Of a stretch of 40,789 bases of DNA, positions 6,424-13,282 are shown piece by piece. Below the pieces are notes generated by a model. The model searched no databases. It was not told the DNA's origin and saw only the letters and a program-made list of their open reading frames with translations. This stretch comes from Streptomyces sp. (GTDB lineage: Bacteria; Actinomycetota; Actinomycetes; Streptomycetales; Streptomycetaceae), in NCBI RefSeq assembly GCF_031181705.1, contig NZ_JAPSKN010000021.1, positions 1 through 40,789 on the forward strand. The letters are read 5' to 3'. The position numbers and the translations under genes are program-made. Position 1 is the first letter of the stretch; every line of letters begins with the position of its first letter.

Positions 6424-7575
6424 TCACTTCTCGGCGGGCGGCTGCCCCTCCCCGGTGCCCTGGCCGTTCTTGGCGTGCGTGGACCTCACCTGGGTGCGCA
6501 GCCGGGCCGTGACGTCCTCCGGGGGCAGGAAGCGGGACCAGCGCTCGGGGAACTCGGACGGCATGTCCGGGTCGGACTCGCCCCGGGCGGCGGCGCGCGC
6601 CACGTACTCGGCGACCTGCGCCTGCCGCAGCCGCTCGTTGGCCTCGCGGGCCGCGGCCGTCGCGGCGGCCGGCCAGACCCGGTCGATGGCGGCGTTCACC
6701 GCGGCCCCGACGAGCACGGCGAACGCGGACACGCCGATCCACAGCAGCACGGCGACGGCGGCGGCGAGCGAGCCGTAGATCGTGGCGCCCTCGACGGTGT
6801 TCTGCAGGTAGATCCGCAGCAGGAAGCTGCCCAGCACCCACATGCCGAGCGCGACCAGCGCGCCGGGCACGTCCTCGATCCACGGGGAGCGCACCGGCAC
6901 GGACACGTGGTAGAGCGTGGTGAGGAAGGCGATCGACAGCAGTATCACCACCGGCCAGTACAGGACCTGCACCACCGTCGTCGACCAGGGCAGGATGTCC
7001 ACCACCGCGTCCGGGCCCGCCACCATCAGCGGCAGCGCGACCGAGCCGATCAGCAGGGCCACGATGAACAGCAGGAAGGCCAGCAGGCGGGTCTTGACGA
7101 TGCCCCGGACGCCGTCGAGGCCGTACATCACGGTGATGGTGTCGATGAAGACGTTCACCGCGCGGGAGCCCGACCACAGCGCGATCAGGAAGCCGAGGGA
7201 GATGACGTCGACCCGGCCGCCCTTCATCACGTCGTGCAGGATCGGCTCGGCGATCTCGCGCACGCCGCGGTCGGACAGCACCGTCCGCGAGGCCTCCAGG
7301 AGGTTGGTGCGCAGGCTCTGGATGGTGTCGGCGCCGGTCCAGGCGTCGACGTAGCCGAGCAGCCCGATCATGCTCAGCAGCAGCGGCGGCACCGACAGCA
7401 GCGTGAAGAAGGCGGCCTCGGCCGCCAGACCCAGGATGCGGTACTCGATGCAGGAGTTGACGGTGTCCTTGAGCAACAGCCAGGCGGTCCTGCGCTTGGA
7501 GACGTTCCGGTAGAGGGCCCGCGCCCGGTGGAGGCGCCCGGAGGGCGTGTCGGGGGTTTCACTTGCTGGCTGCAC
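6424..7575 (-). CDS. YihY/BrkB-family integral membrane protein
   Basis: This 383-aa protein matches the YihY/virulence-factor-BrkB family, once misnamed ribonuclease BN. About six hydrophobic segments are visible, among them AAFFTLLSVPPLLLSMIGLL, LLAFLLFIVALLIGSVALPL and AVAVLLWIGVSAFAVLVGAA. The family motifs EAAFFTLLSVPPLLL near the N-terminus and GSRAVNVFIDTITVMYGLDG in the middle are present. The C-terminal 80 residues are charged and likely cytoplasmic. Function is unknown; a transport role has been suggested for the family. I chose the GTG at 7575 because TACCGT lies 6 nt before it; the GTG at 7611 has no visible signal. Confidence 0.88.
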   Translation of the reverse strand: MQPASETPDTPSGRLHRARALYRNVSKRRTAWLLLKDTVNSCIEYRILGLAAEAAFFTLLSVPPLLLSMIGLLGYVDAWTGADTIQSLRTNLLEASRTVLSDRGVREIAEPILHDVMKGGRVDVISLGFLIALWSGSRAVNVFIDTITVMYGLDGVRGIVKTRLLAFLLFIVALLIGSVALPLMVAGPDAVVDILPWSTTVVQVLYWPVVILLSIAFLTTLYHVSVPVRSPWIEDVPGALVALGMWVLGSFLLRIYLQNTVEGATIYGSLAAAVAVLLWIGVSAFAVLVGAAVNAAIDRVWPAAATAAAREANERLRQAQVAEYVARAAARGESDPDMPSEFPERWSRFLPPEDVTARLRTQVRSTHAKNGQGTGEGQPPAEK

Positions 7576-7650
7576 CCCCTTACGGTATCCGTCGCGCCCG
7601 GCCCCACTCACCCACAGGCCGGGTCTTCGCGGGCCGGGCCGGGTCCGCTG

Positions 7651-7679
7651 GTGACCGAGGTGCTACCGCGGGGTACGTT
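7651..7679 (+). promoter_or_regulatory. Leaderless promoter of the AidB-like gene
   Basis: GTGACC (7651-7656), a 17-nt spacer and TACGTT (7674-7679) match a housekeeping promoter. The ATG follows after 6 nt, so translation should start at the first base of the mRNA. Confidence 0.6.
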
Positions 7680-7685
7680 CGCACC

Positions 7686-9332
7686 ATGGCAGGCAGCACG
7701 CACCTCGTGACGAACCAGGTCCCGCCGCTGGTCGGGTACGACGTCTTCTCCGCGGACCGGGCCCTGGCCGCCGCGGTCGAACGGCATGTGGAGCCGGATC
7801 TGCGCCAGGAGGTGCTCGGCGAACTGTCGGCCCTCGGGCGGACCTCCGGCTCGGCCCAGGTGCAGGAGTGGGGCGCGCAGGCCAACGACAACCCGCCCCG
7901 GCTGCGCACGCACGACCGGTACGGCCACCGGATCGACGAGGTGGAGTTCCACCCGGCCTGGCACCGGCTGCTCGGCAAGGGCGTCTCGGCCGGTCTGACC
8001 GCGGCCTGGGGAAGGCCGGCGGGGCATCTGCGCCGGGCCGCCGCCTTCGTGGTGTGGACGCAGGTGGAGGCCGGCAACGGCTGCCCGCTGTCGATGACGC
8101 ACGCGGCCGTGCCCGCCCTGCGCGCGGATCCGGACCTGGCCGCCGAGTGGGAGCCGCGGCTGACGTCCATGGTCTACGACCGTGAGCTGCGGCCCGCCGA
8201 CCGGAAGGCCGGGGCCCTGTTCGGGATGGCCATGACGGAGAAGCAGGGCGGCAGCGACGTCCGGGCGAACACCACCGCCGCGCGGCCGCTCGCCGAGGCC
8301 GGGACGTACGAGCTGACCGGGCACAAGTGGTTCTGCTCGGCGCCGATGTCCGACGGTTTCCTGGTGCTGGCGCAGGCCCCGGAGGGGCTGACCTGCTTCC
8401 TGGTGCCGCGGGTGCTGGGGGACGGCACGCGCAACGTGTTCCGGATCCAGCGGCTCAAGGACAAGCTCGGCAACCGGTCGAACGCCTCGGCGGAGGTCGA
8501 GTTCGACGGGACCTGGGCGCGCCGGGTGGGCGAGGAGGGGCGCGGGGTGCGCACCATCCTCGAGATGGTCGCGGCGACCCGGCTCGACTGCGTGCTCGGC
8601 TCGGCCGGGCTGATGCGGCAGGCGGTGGCACAGGCCGTGCACCACTGCTCCTACCGCGAGGCGTTCGGCGGGAAGCTCGTCGACAAGCCGCTGATGCGCA
8701 ACGTCCTCGCCGATCTGGCGATCGAGTCGGAGGCGGCCACGACGCTGGCGCTGCGGCTGGCGGCGGCCTGCGACGACGGCGGCGAGCACGAGCGGGCCCT
8801 GCTGCGGATCGCGGTGCCTGCCGCCAAGTACTGGGTGACCAAGCGGTGCCCGGCGGTCGCGGTGGAGGCGGCGGAGTGCCTGGGCGGCAACGGGTACGTC
8901 GAGGAGTCCGGGATGCCCCGGCTGGTGCGCGAGTCGCCGCTGAACTCGATCTGGGAGGGCGCGGGCAACGTGCAGGCGCTCGACGTGCTGCGGGCGCTTC
9001 GGCGCGAGCCGGGGGCGCTCGACGCCTATCTGCGGGAGGTCGGGCAGGCGCGCGGCGCCGATCACCGGCTGGACGGGGCCATCAAGAACCTGCTGACCGA
9101 ACTGGCCGACCTGGAGGGCGTGGAGGGCCGGGCGCGGCGTCTGGCGGAGCGGCTCGCGCTGGTGCTCCAGGGGTCGTTGCTGGTCCGGTTCGCGCCACCA
9201 CAGGTCGCCGACGCGTTCTGCGCGGCCCGGCTGGGCGGTGACGGGGGCGCGGCCTTCGGGACGCTGCCGCACACGCTCGACCTGGCGGCGGTGGTGGAGC
9301 GGGCCCGGCCGGAACACGACCCGGCGTCCTGA
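7686..9332 (+). CDS. aidB: AidB-like acyl-CoA dehydrogenase family protein
   Basis: At 548 aa the protein is close to the length of E. coli AidB and much longer than ordinary acyl-CoA dehydrogenases. The N-terminus TNQVPPLVGYDVFSADRALA is the characteristic AidB opening. FAD/substrate-site segments follow: FGMAMTEKQGGSDVRANTT (about residue 180), GHKWFCSAPMSDGFLVLAQA, and EECLGGNGYVEE-like and SIWEGAGNVQALDVLRAL stretches near 400-435. The Glu in WEGAGN is where isovaleryl-CoA-dehydrogenase-type enzymes keep their base. AidB binds DNA and flavin and is linked to alkylation damage; its catalytic role is unsettled. A hairpin follows the gene. It diverges from the YihY-like gene. Confidence 0.88.
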   Translation: MAGSTHLVTNQVPPLVGYDVFSADRALAAAVERHVEPDLRQEVLGELSALGRTSGSAQVQEWGAQANDNPPRLRTHDRYGHRIDEVEFHPAWHRLLGKGVSAGLTAAWGRPAGHLRRAAAFVVWTQVEAGNGCPLSMTHAAVPALRADPDLAAEWEPRLTSMVYDRELRPADRKAGALFGMAMTEKQGGSDVRANTTAARPLAEAGTYELTGHKWFCSAPMSDGFLVLAQAPEGLTCFLVPRVLGDGTRNVFRIQRLKDKLGNRSNASAEVEFDGTWARRVGEEGRGVRTILEMVAATRLDCVLGSAGLMRQAVAQAVHHCSYREAFGGKLVDKPLMRNVLADLAIESEAATTLALRLAAACDDGGEHERALLRIAVPAAKYWVTKRCPAVAVEAAECLGGNGYVEESGMPRLVRESPLNSIWEGAGNVQALDVLRALRREPGALDAYLREVGQARGADHRLDGAIKNLLTELADLEGVEGRARRLAERLALVLQGSLLVRFAPPQVADAFCAARLGGDGGAAFGTLPHTLDLAAVVERARPEHDPAS

Positions 9333-9349
9333 CCGGCGCGGGAAGCGGA

Positions 9350-9377
9350 GGTGGTGCTGCGCCGACACGGCACCACC
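9350..9377 (+). terminator. Terminator hairpin after the AidB-like gene
   Basis: GGTGGTGC and GCACCACC form a perfect 8-bp stem around a 12-nt loop, starting 18 bp past the stop codon. Confidence 0.55.
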
Positions 9378-9463
9378 CCCGCCGCACTGGCCCGTTCGAG
9401 CCACTGAACGCCGCTCGGGACGGCGCCGCTCAAGTCTCGGTCAGGGCCGGGCCGTCCACCAGG

Positions 9464-9511
9464 GTTGCAGGGGGTTGCAACTTGCTGGTGACTGTGTGCG
9501 GACTGTGCGCA
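9464..9511 (+). promoter_or_regulatory. Repeat cluster upstream of the GAF regulator
   Basis: GTTGCA (9464) is followed by the palindrome GTTGCAAC (9474-9481). Then come two adjacent 11-mers, GACTGTGTGCG (9490-9500) and GACTGTGCGCA (9501-9511), 9 of 11 identical. A weak -10-like TATGAG lies at 9534. The cluster ends 66 bp before the start codon and looks like regulator binding sites, possibly for the encoded protein itself. Confidence 0.4.
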
Positions 9512-9577
9512 TACCCCCGGGGCAGACGGCACTATGAGACAGACGGTCAAAAACTCAACTTCGGGGGGCGCACGCGT

Positions 9578-10855
9578 ATGGACGTCACGCACCTGGCCGC
9601 TGTGGACACCACGCGTGCGGCCCGGCTCCTCAGCGAGGTCCGTTCCGCCCGGCTGTCCGGGCGGCGCGTCCCGGTGCCGCCGCGCCCCGTGATCGAGCAG
9701 TCCTGGGAGCGCATGCTGCGCGGCGGCGTCGACCCGGAGCGCGACGTGCGGGCCGACCCGCTGTCCCGGGAGGAGGTGCAGCGGCGGCGCGAGACGTCGG
9801 CGCTGCGCCATGTGCTGCCGGTGCTGCGGGAGGGCCTGCTGGCCGCGGCCGACGTCGCCCACCACATCATGGTGGTGGCCGACGAGGACGGCCGGGTGCT
9901 GTGGCGCGAGGGCAGCCCGCCGGTGCTGCGCCGGGCGGACGTGCTCGGCTTCGAACTGGGCGCGGACTGGCGGGAAAGCGTCGTCGGAACCAACGGTCTG
10001 GGCACTCCGGCGGTGGTGCGCCGGCCCGTCCAGGTCTTCGCCTCCGAGCACTTCGTGCGCTCCCAGGCCGGCTGGACCTGCGCCGGGGCTCCGCTGACGG
10101 ATCCGCGGGACGGCCGGCTGCTGGGCGTGGTGGACGTCAGCGGGCCGCTGGAGACGATGCATCCGGCCACGCTGTCCTGGGTCGACTCGGTGGCCAAGCT
10201 CGCCGAGGCCCGGCTGCGGGAGATGCACCTGGAGTCGCTGGAGCGGCTGCGCGCGGTGGCGGCGCCGGTGCTGGCCCGGCTCGGCGGCCGCGCCCTGGCC
10301 GTCGACGCGGACGGCTGGACGGCCGCGGTGAGCGGGATGCCGTACACGCGGCGCGTGGCCCTGCCGAAGTCGCTGTCGGCGGGCTCGAGATGGCTCCCGG
10401 CGCTGGGGCTGTGCGCGGTGGAGCCGCTGGCCGGCGGCTGGTTGCTGCGGCCGGCGGCCGACGAACCCCTGCCGCACGGCGGGACCCGGATCGTGCTGGA
10501 CCTCAGACACCCCCGCCGCTGGTCGGTGGAGGTGTCCGGCGGTGCGGGCACCTGGACCAGGGAACTGAGCCCGCGGCACGCCGAGTTGCTGTGCCTCCTC
10601 GCCGTCCACCGCTCCGGCCGCAGCGCCTCGGGGCTGGCCGCCGACGTGTTCGGCGACCCGGAGCGCACGGTGACGGTGCGCGCCGAGATGTCCCGGGTGC
10701 GGCGGTACCTGGGGGCGTTCCTGGAGCACCGGCCGTACCGGTTCGCCGAGGGCGCGGAGGTCGAGGTGCTGCTGCCGGACGACCCGGGTGATCTGCTGCC
10801 GCACTCGACCGCTCCGGCGGTGGCGCGGCTGCGCCCCTCCGCGGTGACGCCCTGA
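9578..10855 (+). CDS. GAF-domain regulator, AcoR-like sensor with a non-sigma54 output domain
   Basis: The first half of this 425-aa protein matches the sensor part of AcoR-type activators: PVIEQSWERMLRGGVDPE at the start, a GAF domain over about residues 80-205 with ESVVGTNGLGTPAVVRRPVQ and SQAGWTCAGAPLTDPRDGRL then LGVVDVSG. AcoR-type proteins continue with an AAA+ sigma54-interaction domain; here that is missing. The C-terminal part (about 325-400, LSPRHAELLCLLAVHRSGRS, then a TVTVRAEMSRVRRYLGA helix) looks like a winged helix. It is thus likely a DNA-binding regulator working with ordinary sigma factors. The ATG at 9578 follows a GGGGGG tract with good spacing. In actinobacteria related proteins lie next to aldehyde or acyl-CoA metabolism genes; the AidB-like gene is upstream here. 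Confidence 0.85.
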   Translation: MDVTHLAAVDTTRAARLLSEVRSARLSGRRVPVPPRPVIEQSWERMLRGGVDPERDVRADPLSREEVQRRRETSALRHVLPVLREGLLAAADVAHHIMVVADEDGRVLWREGSPPVLRRADVLGFELGADWRESVVGTNGLGTPAVVRRPVQVFASEHFVRSQAGWTCAGAPLTDPRDGRLLGVVDVSGPLETMHPATLSWVDSVAKLAEARLREMHLESLERLRAVAAPVLARLGGRALAVDADGWTAAVSGMPYTRRVALPKSLSAGSRWLPALGLCAVEPLAGGWLLRPAADEPLPHGGTRIVLDLRHPRRWSVEVSGGAGTWTRELSPRHAELLCLLAVHRSGRSASGLAADVFGDPERTVTVRAEMSRVRRYLGAFLEHRPYRFAEGAEVEVLLPDDPGDLLPHSTAPAVARLRPSAVTP

Positions 10856-11030
10856 GGTTCACGCTCCGTGGCGTCCGGGCCGCCCCGAGGGGTGCGTCTT
10901 TCGCATATTTGCGGGGTCTTCGTCCGCCACCCCCTCCCCCTGCCGTAGCATCGCGGTACGGGCCACCCCACCTGCTCCTCCGTCAACGTACGGATCACAC
11001 GGCGCAGTTGGTCCGCCTCGGGAGGACGTT

Positions 11031-12347
11031 ATGAAGCATCGCGGCAGACACCGGCGGCGCAGGCGGGGAAGGGCGCTGCGCGCGACCCTGGCCGGGACGG
11101 CCCTCGCGCTCACCGCCGCGGCCACCGTGATCAGCGCCTCACAGGCCACCGTCGCCGACGACCCCGGGGCCCTGCGGCCGGTCGGGGCCTCGACCGGCCG
11201 GCTGCCCCTGGCGGAGCAGCGGGTGCCCGGGCCGTGGCTGGACCGGCTCGCGTCAAAGATGGGCCGGCCGGTCGGTGTCGGCGCGGTGCTGGAGGGCGCC
11301 GACCTGCCGCTGCGGAACGCGGCGGACTGCGCGGGCCCCGAGAAGCACGGCCTGCCGGTCGAGCCGGCGGCCACGCGCGCCTACTGCTTCGGCGCCTCCG
11401 ACACCCGGGGCTGGCGGCCCGGCGCGGTCACCACCTCGGGCGACGCGGACGACGACGGCCACTGGGCCGGGAACCGCGTGGTCCTGTCCGGCTGGAGCCG
11501 CGGCGCCGAGGGCGGCTCCCTCGACGGCCCGGATCCCGGGCAGGGTCTCGCCAAGGTCGCCTTCGTCGACGCGAACGACCCCGCGCGGCTGCGCTACACC
11601 TGGGCCCTGCTGGCCGTCCCGGTGGACGGCGGACGGGACTACCGGGGCCTGGTCTCCCCTCTGTCCGGCATGGTCTGGTACCAGGACAAACTGCTGGTGA
11701 CGACCCGCGAGGGCGACCGGGACGCGCTGTACGTGTACGACCTGGACCGCATCCAGCGCGCCACCGTCGACGCCGACGCGGTCGGCCGGGTGCGGGGCGG
11801 CTGGGCGGCGCACGGCTCCCGGTACGTGTTGCCCGCCGTCGGCTCCTACACCCTGCCCGGCGGGGATGCGCCGCGTCCGGCCGCCGTGTCCCTGGACCGC
11901 AGCACGGCCCCGGACAGCCTGGTCGCGAGCGAGTGGGTGCCGGCGGACGGCGACCGCCCGACCCGGTTGTGGCGCTACGCCCTCAGCCGCGACCCGTCCC
12001 GCTCGGGTCTGCTCAGCACCGACTCGGCGGGACGCGCCCAGCCGGTCGAGGCGTACGAGACGAAGACGGCCGATGTGCGAGGGGTGCTGGCGTACCGCTC
12101 GGCCTGGTACCTGGACCGCGCGGCGGGCTCACCGGGCGGGCACGGAACGCTGTGGCGTCAGGACGCGGACGGGGCCCGGGCGACGGAGTGCGGGACGGAC
12201 GGGACCCGGCACTGCTGGAGCGGCCGGTCGGGTTCGCTGTCGTACTGGGAGGAGAGCGGCGAGGTGTGGTCGCAGTCCGGACGGATGCTGTTCGCGCTGC
12301 CGCTGGCCTCCGTCGAGCGGGCGCTGGGCCGATCGACAGACCGGTAG
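11031..12347 (+). CDS. Secreted protein of unknown function
   Basis: The 438-aa product has an Arg-rich N-terminus (KHRGRHRRRRRGRALR), a hydrophobic stretch TLAGTALALTAAATVISA and an Ala-rich region around residues 34-42 suited to signal-peptidase cleavage. The mature part contains four or five Cys (ADCAGPEKHG, YCFGASD, ECGTDGTRHC) that could form disulfides, and repeated Trp/Tyr-rich strands such as GLVSPLSGMVWYQDKLLVTT, suggesting a beta-rich or propeller-like fold. I recognise no enzyme motif. GGGAGGA sits ideally before the ATG. It is followed by a GNAT gene 22 bp downstream. Confidence 0.85.
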   Translation: MKHRGRHRRRRRGRALRATLAGTALALTAAATVISASQATVADDPGALRPVGASTGRLPLAEQRVPGPWLDRLASKMGRPVGVGAVLEGADLPLRNAADCAGPEKHGLPVEPAATRAYCFGASDTRGWRPGAVTTSGDADDDGHWAGNRVVLSGWSRGAEGGSLDGPDPGQGLAKVAFVDANDPARLRYTWALLAVPVDGGRDYRGLVSPLSGMVWYQDKLLVTTREGDRDALYVYDLDRIQRATVDADAVGRVRGGWAAHGSRYVLPAVGSYTLPGGDAPRPAAVSLDRSTAPDSLVASEWVPADGDRPTRLWRYALSRDPSRSGLLSTDSAGRAQPVEAYETKTADVRGVLAYRSAWYLDRAAGSPGGHGTLWRQDADGARATECGTDGTRHCWSGRSGSLSYWEESGEVWSQSGRMLFALPLASVERALGRSTDR

Positions 12348-12369
12348 GCCGGATGGTTTTCTGGCCCGC

Positions 12370-12942
12370 ATGACCACCATCGCCGTGACCACCTGGTCCC
12401 TGGAGCAGACCGCGCCGACCGATCTGCTGCCTGCCGCCGCACCGGAGGGGGACGTGCGGATCGTCCGCTCCGAGGTGCCCTCCCCGGAGTTCAGCCGTTT
12501 CCTGTACGCCTCGGTGGGCGGCGACATCCGCTGGACGGACCGGTTGAGCTGGTCGTACGCCCGCTGGCGCGAGCACCTGCAGCGGCCGGGCGTGGAGACG
12601 TGGGTGGCGTACGACCGGGGCACGCCCGCCGGGTACGTGGAACTGGAGGCGCAGGACGACGCGGTCGTGGAGATCGTCTACTTCGGGCTGCTGCCGGCGT
12701 TCCGCGGCCGGCGCATCGGCGGGCACCTGCTGTCCTACGGCACCGCCCGGGCCTGGGACCTCGCCGACCGCTGGGCGGGACTGGCCCCGACGAAGCGGGT
12801 CTGGCTGCACACCTGCAGCAAGGACGGGGAGCACGCGATGGGCAACTACCAGCGCCGCGGCTTCAAGCTGTTCGACACCAAGGTCGAGGAGGAACCGGAG
12901 GTCAGCGCTCCGGGACCGTGGCCTGGAGCTTTCCCCGGCTGA
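12370..12942 (+). CDS. GNAT-family N-acetyltransferase
   Basis: This 190-aa protein has the acetyl-CoA-binding GNAT core: TWVAYDRGTPAGYVELEAQD, then VEIVYFGLLPAFRGRRIGGH, where LPxFRGRRIGG is the R/Q-x-x-G-x-G/A pyrophosphate loop (about residues 105-120), and RVWLHTCSKDGEHAMGNYQR with RGFKLFDTKVEE as the last strands. It would transfer acetyl from acetyl-CoA to an unknown amine. The ATG at 12370 is the first in frame that leaves the fold complete. It lies 22 bp after the secreted protein gene, probably in the same transcript, and ends 38 bp before the large palindrome preceding the sulfur operon. Confidence 0.87.
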   Translation: MTTIAVTTWSLEQTAPTDLLPAAAPEGDVRIVRSEVPSPEFSRFLYASVGGDIRWTDRLSWSYARWREHLQRPGVETWVAYDRGTPAGYVELEAQDDAVVEIVYFGLLPAFRGRRIGGHLLSYGTARAWDLADRWAGLAPTKRVWLHTCSKDGEHAMGNYQRRGFKLFDTKVEEEPEVSAPGPWPGAFPG

Positions 12943-12979
12943 CCTGGACGGACACCGCGGCGTCGCCCGATGTGACCAA

Positions 12980-13016
12980 GGACACCCTTGTCTCGCAGTT
13001 CGAGACAAGGGTGTCC
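12980..13016. terminator. Perfect 16-bp inverted repeat, terminator or operator
   Basis: The arms 12980-12995 and 13001-13016 are perfectly complementary (outer end GGACACCC, inner end TGTCTCG) around the 5-nt loop CAGTT. It begins 37 bp past the GNAT stop, so a strong terminator is the simplest reading. It also lies just upstream of the sulfur leader promoter, where a regulator could bind. No T-run follows. Confidence 0.7.
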
Positions 13017-13031
13017 GCATCTCGGACAAAG

Positions 13032-13062
13032 CTGGACTGTGTCCAGATCGCCGTGACACGCT
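13032..13062 (+). promoter_or_regulatory. Sulfur operon promoter with palindrome on the -35
   Basis: TGGACT (13033-13038), an 18-nt spacer and CACGCT (13057-13062) place the start point near 13069, the A of the leader peptide ATG. The -35 lies inside CTGGACTGTGTCCAG (13032-13046), a perfect 6+6 palindrome with a TGT centre, which would suit a repressor of sulfur assimilation. The regulator is not in the window as far as I can tell. Confidence 0.55.
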
Positions 13063-13068
13063 TCCGCC

Positions 13069-13152
13069 ATGTCTGGAACTGGAGTCGCCTTGGTGAGTCG
13101 ACGGCACGTCGACCTCGGCCGCATGTCCAGCGCCATCTGTCCGGCGCACTGA
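13069..13152 (+). CDS. Sulfur-operon leader peptide (27 aa)
   Basis: The peptide begins MSGTGVALVSRRHVDLGRMS and ends SAICPAH. The RRHVDLxR core followed by Cys near the C-terminus is the pattern I know from actinobacterial putative leader peptides preceding sulfur-metabolism genes. The single Cys codon (TGT, 13138-13140) is the fourth before the stop, and the hairpin at 13141-13173 starts on the next base. It appears to be translated from a leaderless mRNA. I infer that ribosome speed or stalling at the Cys codon reports cysteine supply and controls read-through into sulfite reductase, 130 bp downstream. It is too short for routine gene callers. Confidence 0.75.
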   Translation: MSGTGVALVSRRHVDLGRMSSAICPAH

Positions 13153-13173
13153 GAGCACTCAGCACGCGCCCGG
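13141..13173 (+). promoter_or_regulatory. Candidate attenuator hairpin overlapping the leader stop codon
   Basis: CTGAG (13149-13153) pairs with CTCAG (13158-13162) around AGCA. Outside this, CCGGCGC (13141-13147) pairs with GCGCCCGG (13166-13173) with one bulged C. The stem thus begins directly after the Cys codon and includes the stop codon, and is followed by a pyrimidine-rich stretch (CCCCCTTTCTCGTCTCGTT). The position suggests translation-coupled termination. Confidence 0.5.
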
Positions 13174-13282
13174 CATCCCCCTTTCTCGTCTCGTTCCCGC
13201 GCAATGACGCGCACGTATGCCCATGCGCCCGCACGCGCAGGTCAGAGCCGCATTCCCGCCTGTCCCGAAGGACGTATCCACC

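Noticed and set aside
12980..13016. Palindrome as a CRISPR repeat or transposon end
   Set aside because: It is a single copy with no spacers, no repeated copy elsewhere in the window and no transposase.
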